This document shows positions 8,755 through 17,081 of a stretch of DNA of 58,819 nucleotides, piece by piece. The stretch is from an uncultured Myxococcales bacterium. GTDB lineage: Bacteria; Myxococcota_A; Polyangia; Polyangiales; Polyangiaceae. The stretch covers positions 1-58,819 of the forward strand of contig CALFNG010000476.1 of the NCBI GenBank assembly GCA_937902985.1, read 5' to 3'. How positions within the stretch are numbered: the first letter of the stretch is position 1; each line of letters begins with the position of its first letter. The notes under the pieces were generated by a model. It was not told where the DNA came from, did not search any database, and saw nothing but the letters and a program-made list of their open reading frames with translations. The translations under genes and the position numbers were made by a program.

Positions 8755-10869
8755 CTAGCGACGCATCGGCAGGAGCCAGCTCCCGGGGTTCCCCGACGCC
8801 CGCCTCGCCACCGCCTCCCACTGGGCGATCGCGGCCTCTTGGGTCGGGACGAAGTCGTGCGGGTCGAAGCGCACGTACTCGCCCGTACGAGCCACGAGCT
8901 CGGTTTGAAGCAGCCGGCGCTCGCCCGGCGTGCACGGGAACTGGTCGACCTCACGCCACGAGACGAGCGGCGTGTAGAGGTATCCTCGCCGGTAACGAGA
9001 TTTGGGATCGTACGACTCGCCGCGCTCTCTCCAGTAGGCGCGCCATCGCTCGGGGTCCGTGGTCGGCCTTCGCAGGGTCTCGGTCGACGGCTCGGCCGGC
9101 TGGTCGCGGGGATCGCTAACGACGCGGGCGAGCGCGGGCCGGGTGGCACCTCCGAGGTCGACTTCGGGCTCGGGGACGTCCGGCACCTGGATATCCTCGG
9201 CGTCGACGATCGCGTCTTCGTAGAGTCCTGCGTTGGTCAGGCGGTCGAGGGCATACGCGGCAGCGAGGACCACGGCGTCATCGGCGTGCTCGAGCAGGCC
9301 CAGGAGCGACGGAACGGACGTCGGGGCCCCTGCCCAGCCGACGGCCGTCACCAGCGCGCGGGTCGGCGCGGCCGTCGCGCGCTCGAGCAGGAGTTCGCTG
9401 TCGCGCGTCTCGGCGACGAGCGCGAGTAACCCGGCCGCGACCTCGGCGTTGCGACGGCCGGGGCCCTTGCCCGCGAGGGCGCTCTGGAGCGTACCCACCG
9501 CGCGCCGGTCGCCGCTCAGCACCATCGCGAGGCGCGCAGCGTCGCGTAGGCGCGCGTCGTCGCTCTCGAGACCCCGGTCGACCGCGACGGCGAGGCTCGG
9601 CGAACGCAGGACGGCGAGCGAGGCGAGCGAGGCGGCCGCCACGACGGGCTCGTCTACCGCGGCCCGGGCCAGCTCGTCTTCCGTAGCCATGCCTCGATAG
9701 GCGAGGACGTCGATGGCCAGCGCCCGGTGCGCCGGATCCCCGCTCGCGAGGAGGGTGCGCATCGCGACGGGCACGTCCGGGTGCGGCACGAGCTTGAGCG
9801 CCGCGGCGAACTGCTCGGCGTGGGCCGGATCGGCCCGGTCGAACGCGAAGAACACGCGCTCGACCATCGCCAGCGCGTCGCGGCCGCGCACGCAGCCGAG
9901 GATCATGCCCAGCGCGAAGACGCGCGACGGATCCTTGAGCGGCGCGTCGAAGACGAGGGGCTCGAGCGCCTCGAGCGCCCGTGGTCCGATCGCCACGATG
10001 GCGTCGATCGACGCGAGCATGCGTCGCTCGAGGACCCGCGCGAAGCGCCACGGATCGCCGAGAAGCGGGGCCCGCTGCGTGCCGATCATGGCCACCTCTT
10101 CGAAGCACTCGCGCACACGGCCGCGCACGAAGTCGGTCTCCGACAGGGCCCGGCCGACGTCTTCCGCGAAGCCGAAGGGCGGGTCGGGCGACTCGTCGGG
10201 GGACTCGATGGGGAGTGCCGTCGCGGGGTCCGGCGGAGGCGACCTTCTGGCGTTCGCTCGCTCCTTCAGCGCCTTCACGGCGACGGCCAGATCCTCGAAG
10301 GTCTTCGGCCGCTCGATGACCTCGGGGGTCTTCGTCACCTCGGGTGGCGGAGGCTCGGGCACGCGCAGGCGCGGCTTGAGCGACGGGCGGTCGATGGCGT
10401 GGAGAACCGGGACCTCCTGGCTCGCGCGAAGCTCGGGCGCCGGCTCGGGCACCCGAGGCACCAGCGGAGCGAGGCGGTCCGCGGCCTCGAGGAGGGCGGC
10501 CTTCGCCGCGCGAAGGTCTTCGAGCGCGAATCCCACCGCCGGGTCCACGGTCGCCGCGGGCGACAGCTGGTCGATCGCTTCGTCGAGCGCGCCGAGGGCC
10601 GCGCCGGTCGCTTCGAGCCTGGGGCGCCGCTGGTCGAACGCGTCAAAGAGAGCCTCGTGGGCGTTCTCGAGGGCGCGCGCGGCCGGGCGAAGGTCGGTCG
10701 GACCGCCCTCGCCCTCGACCTGGGCGTGGCTCTCGAGGAGCTGCGAGGCGCGCCGGAGGCCGTCGAGCGCGCGCTCGAGATCGAGCATCCATCGGGGCGG
10801 CCACGGATCGTCAACGCCTGGCGCGTCGCCCGAGAGACGGGCGCGCCGCGGGTCGGTGGAGGGGTTCAT
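8755..10869 (-). CDS. TIGR02270-like HEAT-repeat protein (T6SS accessory)
   Basis: A 704-residue cytoplasmic protein. Residues 1-80 are charged and coiled-coil-like, about 80-270 are Pro/Glu-rich and probably disordered, and about 275-600 form HEAT-like helical repeats. The repeats are seen as recurring AAALL/ALxxL helices such as RALAIDVLAYRGMA and ASLASLAVLRSPSLA. The C-terminal 100 residues hold the family-specific tail with ERWRAYWRERG and RRGYLYTPLVSWREVDQ. The start is the ATG at 10867-10869, which matches the beginning of plausible protein sequence; the frame is open further upstream but that part is antisense to the next gene. TIGR02270 proteins sit in T6SS loci of myxobacteria and relatives, with no known function. 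The gene ends 59 bp from the convergent ketosynthase-like gene. Confidence 0.82.
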   Translation of the reverse strand: MNPSTDPRRARLSGDAPGVDDPWPPRWMLDLERALDGLRRASQLLESHAQVEGEGGPTDLRPAARALENAHEALFDAFDQRRPRLEATGAALGALDEAIDQLSPAATVDPAVGFALEDLRAAKAALLEAADRLAPLVPRVPEPAPELRASQEVPVLHAIDRPSLKPRLRVPEPPPPEVTKTPEVIERPKTFEDLAVAVKALKERANARRSPPPDPATALPIESPDESPDPPFGFAEDVGRALSETDFVRGRVRECFEEVAMIGTQRAPLLGDPWRFARVLERRMLASIDAIVAIGPRALEALEPLVFDAPLKDPSRVFALGMILGCVRGRDALAMVERVFFAFDRADPAHAEQFAAALKLVPHPDVPVAMRTLLASGDPAHRALAIDVLAYRGMATEDELARAAVDEPVVAAASLASLAVLRSPSLAVAVDRGLESDDARLRDAARLAMVLSGDRRAVGTLQSALAGKGPGRRNAEVAAGLLALVAETRDSELLLERATAAPTRALVTAVGWAGAPTSVPSLLGLLEHADDAVVLAAAYALDRLTNAGLYEDAIVDAEDIQVPDVPEPEVDLGGATRPALARVVSDPRDQPAEPSTETLRRPTTDPERWRAYWRERGESYDPKSRYRRGYLYTPLVSWREVDQFPCTPGERRLLQTELVARTGEYVRFDPHDFVPTQEAAIAQWEAVARRASGNPGSWLLPMRR

Positions 10870-10881
10870 CGGCGGGGTCCC

Positions 10882-11352
10882 ATGGGCACGCGCAGCGCGA
10901 TACGCTCGGCGATGGTGACCCCGCACGAGGCCGAGATCAATCTTGACGCGTACGCCCGCCTCGTCGTCGGGCTTGGCCGGGCCGGAGCCCGGCGCGACGC
11001 ATTCCTGGCGTCGCACGGTCTCGACGAGGCGCGCTGGCAGGCGATCGATGACGGATGGCAAGCCCGCCTTTCGGAGTCTCTCGATGCTACTGGCGACGCC
11101 GCGACGGTCCCACCGTTCGTCGACGCCTACGCGCGTGCCATGGAGCGTGCTCAGTGCGGGGAGTCGCAGATCATGACCTTCGAGCGCTTCGTTCAGGCGA
11201 CTCGGGCGGCACAGCAAGGCGGAGAGCTGGGGAAGAACCTCGAGAGGCTGGGCGTGGGGATCGACGACTATCTTCGAGCCAGCCGCCACTACACGCTCGC
11301 GATGACCGAAGACGACGCTCTGGCGGAGACGTTTCGGCGCTGGCTCGGCTGA
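10882..11352 (+). CDS. Small tandem-helical protein of unknown function (T6SS-linked)
   Basis: A 156-residue protein if the ATG at 10882 is used (GGCGGGG just upstream), or 146 residues from the ATG at 10912. It is divergent from the HEAT gene by only 12 bp. I do not recognise the family. It seems built of two related helical modules of about 65-70 residues: one starts INLDAYARLVV with GLDEARWQAIDDGW, the second starts MTFERFVQATRA with GVGIDDYLRASRHY. The same plan (L-x-x-[FY] ... G-[LV]-D/-[ID]-x(3)-W/Y ... aromatic) is visible twice in the 194-residue protein at 21879-22463 in the same island. No signal peptide or membrane segment is present. It may be an adaptor or scaffold; that is inference. 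Confidence 0.7.
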   Translation: MGTRSAIRSAMVTPHEAEINLDAYARLVVGLGRAGARRDAFLASHGLDEARWQAIDDGWQARLSESLDATGDAATVPPFVDAYARAMERAQCGESQIMTFERFVQATRAAQQGGELGKNLERLGVGIDDYLRASRHYTLAMTEDDALAETFRRWLG

Positions 11353-11435
11353 GGGATGCCGCCCTTCGTCTGTTTGGGTGACACGCGTCGCGTTGGAACG
11401 GCAGCGCTGCGCGCGTATCGTACATCGCAAGGACC

Positions 11436-14400
11436 ATGCGAACCGCGCCCGCGCCCAACATCCTGCCGCTCCCGGGCATGAACCCGTGCGAGTTCCTCAT
11501 GGCCGGCGGCGCAGGCAGCGGCGGCGGCAGCGACAGCGGAGACGCCGCAGGCGACGACAAGGAGGGCGCCGGGACCGGCAAAGACGGCAAGGACGCCGAA
11601 GGCGACCAGAAGAGCGCCCCCGATTACGAGAAATACCCGACCTGCGGCACCGAGTCGCACCCGGTCGACGTCGTCACCGGGCGCGTCTTCACGCACCCGA
11701 TCACCGACCTCACACTGCCCGGCCCCCTGCCCTTCGAGTTCGAGCGTTCGTACAGCACGAGCGCCAGCAAGGAAGATCAGGGCCTGGGCTACGGGTGGGG
11801 ACACTCGCTCGGCTGGTTCATCGAGGTCCACCGCCGGCGCGTCACCGTGTGGAACCACCGCGGCGTCTCGGTCGACTTCCCGATCCCGGAGGTCGGCCAC
11901 TCGGTTCTTGGCGACTGGGGCTGGGTGCTCCGGCGCGACAACTGGGGATATGCCGTCGACGCCAACGACGACGTGTGGCGCGTCTTCTCGGTGACCTACG
12001 ACGAGGGCAAGACCTTCCGCCTCGCGGCGATCGACGACCGGAACAAGAACCGCATCGCGATCACTTACGACGACGGCAAGCTCGTCGAGGTCGTCGACAG
12101 CACGGGGCGCGTGATCACGTTCACCTCGACCCGCGAAGGACGCATCGCGTCGATCCTCGTGAAGAACGCCGAGCACCAGGGGCAGTGGATCCCCTTTGCT
12201 CGCTACGAATACGACAAGCCGGGTCGCCTCGTTCGCGTCACGGACGCCGACGACTACTCGTGGACCTACGAGTACGACGAGTTCAATCGATTGACCTGCG
12301 ACACCGACCGCGTCGGCCTCTCGTTCTGCTTCAAGTACGACGAGAAAGACCGCGGGGTCGAGGCCTGGGGCGAGTACCGGAACAAGCGCGACCAGAGCCT
12401 CGCCGACGACCTACCCAAATTCCTCGCCGACGGCCGGACCCGCGCGAAGGGCATCTACCACCGGAAGTTCGAATACCACGAGAACGGGTACACCGAGGTC
12501 ACCGACACGACCGAGACCCGGCGGTACTTCGGCAACAAGAAGGGCACCCTCGACAAGGCGGTCACCGGCGGGGCGGTCACGACCTCGAAGTACGACGAGC
12601 GCGGGTTCGAGATCGAGAAGACCGACCCGATGGGGGCGACGTGGCGGTGGGTGAGGGACGAGCGGGGGCGAGTGGTGGAGGAGATCGATCCGCTGGAACG
12701 GAGGACGGTTTACGAGCGGGATGCGTATGGACTGCCGATCCGCGTGATCGACCCGGCAGGAGGCGCTATGCACATCTGGCGTGATTCGCGTGGCAATCCC
12801 CTGACCTGGCAGGACCAAGCGGAAGAGTTCACGCAATATTCCTATGACGAACGAGGCTTCGTCATCTCTATTATCGCATCAACAGGGAACACGACACGGT
12901 ATGCATACGACAGCGAAGGAAACGTCCTCGAATTCGTTCAAGCAAACGGTGGCGTCTGGCACTATACATATGACTATTTGGGCCGCCAACTCTCGACTGT
13001 CGACCCTACGGGTGCCGAAGCGCGCACCACATATTCGCCGCGCGGGGACCTTCTCGAGTACCAAAATCCTCTCGGCGGGCGCACGCAATTTAGATACGAT
13101 GGCGAAGGGCGCCTAATCGAGACCTTCGGAGCCGGGGGGAACGCGACGCGATTCAGATGGGGCGGCTTTCACAGTCTGGCTGCGCGACTCGATGCCAACG
13201 GCCATGCAATCCGCTTCGCCTGGAACCGGGAAGGGGAACTCGTCGGCATATACAACGAGCTCGAAGAGCAGCAACAGCTGACGTACGACTCGGCCGGCAT
13301 GCGGATTGCCGAGAAGACTTTCGACGGGCGCCAGCTCCGGTTCCGAAACGATCTGGCAGGTCGCGTGGTGCGCGCCGAAAACGGTGCCAACGAAGTCACA
13401 GAGCTCGTCTACGACTGCGCCGGACAGCTGGTAGAGCGCCTGCAACCGGACGGCAGCACGGCTAGATTCGAGTACGACCTTCGTGGCGACCTGGTGATGG
13501 CCACGAGCGGTGACACAGAGATTCGCTTCCTGAGGGACGCGCTGGGCCGAGTCGTGAGAGAGGTTCAGACCGTCCTGGGCGAAGAGCACTGGGTGGCGAC
13601 CGACTATGGACCCGGCGGTGAGCGACTCGCGCTTACGACCTCCTTCGGCCACGTCGAACGTATCGAGCGCGACGAGATGGGTGCCCGCCGTCGCACTTGG
13701 CTCGACGGTCAAGTTTACGAACATCGTAACGACGTCCTCGGGCGGGAAGTCGGAAGAGTACTGCCTGCTCGTGGAATTATCGAGACTTACTTTGACCGCC
13801 TCGGCCGCGTGTCACGACGTCTGTCGCGCTCGTCACTCGTCTCTCAGCTCAATGCCTCCGATGAGCCGATTTGGCTCGGAGATCGTTCCGAGAGTGCCTC
13901 CGTATCAACTTCGTATACTTTTGATGGTAACCAAGAGTTGATTTCTGTTAGCGATCTCGCGTCGGGCGTCATCCACTACACTTATGACGCCATCGGCCAA
14001 CTGCTGGGGGTTGTTCCGGAACGGGCTCAACCCGAAATGTTCCGCTTCGATCCAGCGGGCAACGTTTTCGAGACGGGACCCGGTGCGCCCGGCCGGACCT
14101 ATGGTCCTGGAGGTCGCTTACAACGCCGAGGAGAAACTCAATACCTTTGGGACAACGATGGAAGATTGGTCGAACAGCGCGAGCGCACACCAGGACGCTC
14201 GCTGGTCTGGCGGTATGCATGGAATGGAGCTGGACTTCTCGCCAATGTTGAGTTGCCGAATGGAACGCGGTTAGCGTTCACATACGACGCCCTGGGCCGC
14301 CGCGTGGAGAAGCGAATTCTTCGACGTGATGGTCTTGCTTGGCAAGTGAGGAGCCATACACGCTTCGTCTGGGACGGGGACGTGCTCGCCCACGAACTTG

Positions 14401-15092
14401 TCCGCACGTTTTCGGAAGACGGCTCCTCTGACACGTGTCGGACTGCGACCTATTGGTTTCAGGACAACGACTTCGACCCGATTGCATGCCGTCGCAGCAT
14501 GGCAGGGGAAGACGACGGCATCGTTTCTGCGAGCTGGAAGCACTATCTAAACGATCCGAACGGAACTCCGCGCGCTCTCGTAGAGAGTGATGGGACGGTC
14601 GCCGCCCTGCTGAGCCGGTCTGCTTGGGGAGCACTCGGCGGCGAGCAATCTGCGGAATATCCCATTCAATTCCCTGGTCAGTATGCGGATCCGGAATGCG
14701 CCTTATTTTACAATCGCTTTCGGTATTACGACCCCGGCACCGCGCGCTATGTCAGCCCCGATCCTTTGGGTCTCGAAGCGGGCATTCAACTCTACCAGTA
14801 TGCGCCGAATCCATTCACCTGGGCCGATCCATATGGGGAAACGAAATACGGTGGCAGTGGCAAACCCAGACAGCACTTTATCCTTCATAAGAGTCGGAAG
14901 TGTGCGCTGGAGGCGGCTGGACCTGACGCGGAAATTCACAGCCGTCACCGCGCACGTGTCCCTGGCGGTCAGCGTCCACACGCCCACCCGGCGGGGGCAC
15001 ACGACGATGATGCAGAGAACGCCCATCACATGTGGGGTAAGGGCAAAAACAAGCTTCGACCTGGCGAGAGACGTCGGAGGCGATCGAGATGA
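11436..15092 (+). CDS. Rhs/YD-repeat effector with short unidentified C-terminal toxin tip
   Basis: A 1218-residue Rhs protein. Its N-terminus is short and has no full PAAR domain: a PLPGMNPCEF motif, then a Gly/Asp/Lys linker. It is followed by a DUF6531-type block (HPVDVVTGRVF, LPFEFERSYS) and many YD repeats (YEYDEFNRL, YTYDYLGRQL). The repeats end in the Rhs core, RFRYYDPGTARYVSPDPLGL, and a DPYGE motif that normally marks the self-cleavage boundary. The tip after the motif is about 75 residues, His- and basic-rich, with KSRKCALEAA, GQRPHAHP and ENAHHMW. This resembles the layout of small nuclease-type tips, but I cannot assign a family. Base composition drops clearly near 12.75 kb, so the second half looks exchanged. 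The stop overlaps the next gene by 4 nt. Confidence 0.9.
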   Translation: MRTAPAPNILPLPGMNPCEFLMAGGAGSGGGSDSGDAAGDDKEGAGTGKDGKDAEGDQKSAPDYEKYPTCGTESHPVDVVTGRVFTHPITDLTLPGPLPFEFERSYSTSASKEDQGLGYGWGHSLGWFIEVHRRRVTVWNHRGVSVDFPIPEVGHSVLGDWGWVLRRDNWGYAVDANDDVWRVFSVTYDEGKTFRLAAIDDRNKNRIAITYDDGKLVEVVDSTGRVITFTSTREGRIASILVKNAEHQGQWIPFARYEYDKPGRLVRVTDADDYSWTYEYDEFNRLTCDTDRVGLSFCFKYDEKDRGVEAWGEYRNKRDQSLADDLPKFLADGRTRAKGIYHRKFEYHENGYTEVTDTTETRRYFGNKKGTLDKAVTGGAVTTSKYDERGFEIEKTDPMGATWRWVRDERGRVVEEIDPLERRTVYERDAYGLPIRVIDPAGGAMHIWRDSRGNPLTWQDQAEEFTQYSYDERGFVISIIASTGNTTRYAYDSEGNVLEFVQANGGVWHYTYDYLGRQLSTVDPTGAEARTTYSPRGDLLEYQNPLGGRTQFRYDGEGRLIETFGAGGNATRFRWGGFHSLAARLDANGHAIRFAWNREGELVGIYNELEEQQQLTYDSAGMRIAEKTFDGRQLRFRNDLAGRVVRAENGANEVTELVYDCAGQLVERLQPDGSTARFEYDLRGDLVMATSGDTEIRFLRDALGRVVREVQTVLGEEHWVATDYGPGGERLALTTSFGHVERIERDEMGARRRTWLDGQVYEHRNDVLGREVGRVLPARGIIETYFDRLGRVSRRLSRSSLVSQLNASDEPIWLGDRSESASVSTSYTFDGNQELISVSDLASGVIHYTYDAIGQLLGVVPERAQPEMFRFDPAGNVFETGPGAPGRTYGPGGRLQRRGETQYLWDNDGRLVEQRERTPGRSLVWRYAWNGAGLLANVELPNGTRLAFTYDALGRRVEKRILRRDGLAWQVRSHTRFVWDGDVLAHELVRTFSEDGSSDTCRTATYWFQDNDFDPIACRRSMAGEDDGIVSASWKHYLNDPNGTPRALVESDGTVAALLSRSAWGALGGEQSAEYPIQFPGQYADPECALFYNRFRYYDPGTARYVSPDPLGLEAGIQLYQYAPNPFTWADPYGETKYGGSGKPRQHFILHKSRKCALEAAGPDAEIHSRHRARVPGGQRPHAHPAGAHDDDAENAHHMWGKGKNKLRPGERRRRRSR

Positions 15093-15535
15093 GCATTGAA
15101 CAACGCATTCGGAAGACCAGCGAAAGCCTGCGACAACGAGGCGTTACGTTCGCAGTCTTGGATAACGCGCAGACAGACGCTCTCTTTCAACGTGTTGCCG
15201 AAGTGTTTGTCGACCCGGAGGGTCAAGATGCCTTTCGTGGGGAACTTCGACGATCCAGACGAAGAGGTGTGCCCATCGCCTACGAGCGGTATCTGCAAGG
15301 AAAGCTCGAGCAAGAAGTCGACACATCGCAGCTTTTCCGTTGGGTCTGTGGCAACGGCACGGTCGACCGCATTTGCAGGCTCGACTATTACGCCGCGGCG
15401 CCTGCCATTGAGCTCGTCTGCTCTACGCTGGATTCCAATATCGAAACATCCTGGCCCGGATTTTTTGTCGAGATCGACGTCCGGCGGGCGTTACTGGTAA
15501 CCGTGGATCGATTTCGTCTTCGATACGCTCGTTAG
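15089..15535 (+). CDS. Candidate immunity protein for the upstream Rhs toxin
   Basis: A 148-residue protein whose ATG overlaps the Rhs stop (ATGA at 15089-15092). This is the usual arrangement for a toxin and its cognate immunity gene. No family is recognised. The sequence is mixed alpha/beta with an Arg-rich centre (GELRRSRRRGVP) and a hydrophobic C-terminal beta-like stretch (VEIDVRRALLVTVDRF). There is no signal peptide, so it should act in the cytoplasm, consistent with a cytoplasmic target such as nucleic acid. Its composition is AT-richer than the flanking island, like the Rhs tip, suggesting both arrived together. A competing reading frame (15096-15500) is Ser/Pro/Arg-rich and less protein-like. 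The immunity role rests on position only. Confidence 0.65.
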   Translation: MSIEQRIRKTSESLRQRGVTFAVLDNAQTDALFQRVAEVFVDPEGQDAFRGELRRSRRRGVPIAYERYLQGKLEQEVDTSQLFRWVCGNGTVDRICRLDYYAAAPAIELVCSTLDSNIETSWPGFFVEIDVRRALLVTVDRFRLRYAR

Positions 15536-15599
15536 ACCAGCATGAACGCCTTTCCAGGCTTGTTCGCAGGTCGGATTTTCGGGTACTTTGCTTTGCCAA

Positions 15600-17081
15600 C
15601 TAAGCTGTCGACTCCGCGACGACCTCCACCAACCGCAACAATCGCTCGGGGACGTACTCGTCACTCCCTGACGCCCCGATCACCGCCTCTGACCATTCCT
15701 TCGGAATCGCGTCTTCTCCGTAGCAAGCGCCCAGAAGCGCCCCGGTGATCGCCCCGTTCGTGTCCGCATCCCCGCCCCGGTTGACGACGTCGACGAGCGC
15801 TTCTTCGAACGACGGGGCATGCCATAACTCCCAGTACGCGAGGCGAAACGCGACGCGAACGAAGCCCTGCGTCTTGTGGAGGTGCAGGTCGCCGTAGAGC
15901 TGCGGATCGTCCTTCCGGGCCCACGCGAGGTCCTCGGCGAGCTCGTCGCGCGCGCTCTTGATGGCGGTTTCGTCGTCCGCGTCTTCGGTCTCGCGCAGCA
16001 GCAGCACGAGCGCGGCGGAGAGCGAGCCGTGGGCCGCTTCCGCCAGATCGCGGGGGCTCGGAGGCTCGCGGCCGCCGACCGCCCGGGCCAATGACTCGTT
16101 GAAGGCCGCGCACGCCAGGCGGCATCGCGGATCGAAGTGCGTGATCGCGCTCTCCGCGAGAGACGCCTCCGTGGCGCGCGCCGTATCCGAGTGGAACGCG
16201 ACCCCGATGGGCGCCGTTCGCATCAGCGAGCCATTTCCTGCGGGGGTTCGGCCGTGACGGACCCAGTAGTCGCGGCTCGCCCGAAGCGCGTCGGTGCCGG
16301 AGGCCGCGTCGACGGCGAGGACACCGCTCGTTTGATGGCCTATGTCGAACGCCGTCGAGGCCCACCTGCGATAACCTTTCCGGATGTCGTCGATGTCCAG
16401 CGCGCGTCGGGCCGAGAGGCTGTCGGCGAGGCACACGGCCATCTGCGTGTCGTCGGTGACCTGACCCGGGGCGAGGCCGAAGGGACCCCCGCCGCTCATG
16501 GTCCGATGCGGTCCCGCCGCGAGCCGCGGAAAGGGCGGTGCTTGCAACTTTGCGAACTCGGTCGTCGAGCCCAGGGCATCTCCCACGGCGAGACCCAGGA
16601 GGCAGCCTCGCGCGCGACCCAGAGAGAACGACGGGCTTCGCCGGGGCATCGCGAGGCTCCCCTGCGAGCCTGCCCCCTTTCGCCGAAGCGATTGAAGCCA
16701 GCGCGCATGAAACGCGTCTTGCTCTTGAAGGGTTCCAATGGCGCGCGCCGGCGCCGGTCCGAACGTCGGCACGACGTCGGCTTGGGACGCCTCGACGCCG
16801 GGGCGCAGCACGTAGACGACATCGCCTCCGAACATGTCCCGCTGCATTCCCGAGGCATTCGCATCGCGCCGCGCGCCATTGCACAAGAGCCGCCAGCCCG
16901 CGGGCTCGATCCGTTCTCGCAGCTGGCGCAGGCACGCGATCAGATCGTCCGCGGTGAACCGGATCGTACCGAAAGAAGGTGCCGTCAACGCGAGCTCGTA
17001 CGGGGGACCGCCGCTCGTCTCCACCACCGCATCTTCTTCGTGGCCCTGCGCGTCGGCCAGCTTGAGCGCGTGGGTCGTCAT
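15600..17081 (-). CDS. ADP-ribosylglycohydrolase with extra N-terminal domain; likely immunity protein to the ART-type Rhs toxin
   Basis: A 493-residue protein. Residues about 155-460 form a complete ADP-ribosylglycohydrolase (DraG/ARH) domain: GCLLGLAVGDALGSTTEF (159-176), the metal-binding TDDTQMA (209-215), AGNGSLMRTAP (281-291) and GGDADTNGAITGALLGA (436-452). All the expected Asp/Thr ligands are present, so it should be able to remove ADP-ribose from proteins. Residues 1-140 are a separate alpha/beta region (IRFTADDLIACLRQLRERI, GWRLLCNGARRDA) that is not part of ARH enzymes. The start codon overlaps the stop of the upstream Rhs gene by 4 nt (ATGA). Since that toxin ends in an ADP-ribosyltransferase, this gene is its natural antagonist. 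The layout recalls Serratia Tri1, a hydrolase with an N-terminal extension that also blocks its toxin sterically. Confidence 0.9.
   Translation of the reverse strand: MTTHALKLADAQGHEEDAVVETSGGPPYELALTAPSFGTIRFTADDLIACLRQLRERIEPAGWRLLCNGARRDANASGMQRDMFGGDVVYVLRPGVEASQADVVPTFGPAPARAIGTLQEQDAFHARWLQSLRRKGAGSQGSLAMPRRSPSFSLGRARGCLLGLAVGDALGSTTEFAKLQAPPFPRLAAGPHRTMSGGGPFGLAPGQVTDDTQMAVCLADSLSARRALDIDDIRKGYRRWASTAFDIGHQTSGVLAVDAASGTDALRASRDYWVRHGRTPAGNGSLMRTAPIGVAFHSDTARATEASLAESAITHFDPRCRLACAAFNESLARAVGGREPPSPRDLAEAAHGSLSAALVLLLRETEDADDETAIKSARDELAEDLAWARKDDPQLYGDLHLHKTQGFVRVAFRLAYWELWHAPSFEEALVDVVNRGGDADTNGAITGALLGACYGEDAIPKEWSEAVIGASGSDEYVPERLLRLVEVVAESTA

Noticed and set aside
10870..11430. N-terminal extension of the HEAT protein
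   Set aside because: The sequence is the antisense of the small helical protein gene and shows no family similarity; the ATG at 10869 fits better.
15096..15500. Alternative 134-codon frame over the candidate immunity gene
   Set aside because: Ser/Pro/Arg-rich, no overlap coupling with the Rhs stop, and the other frame has normal protein composition.
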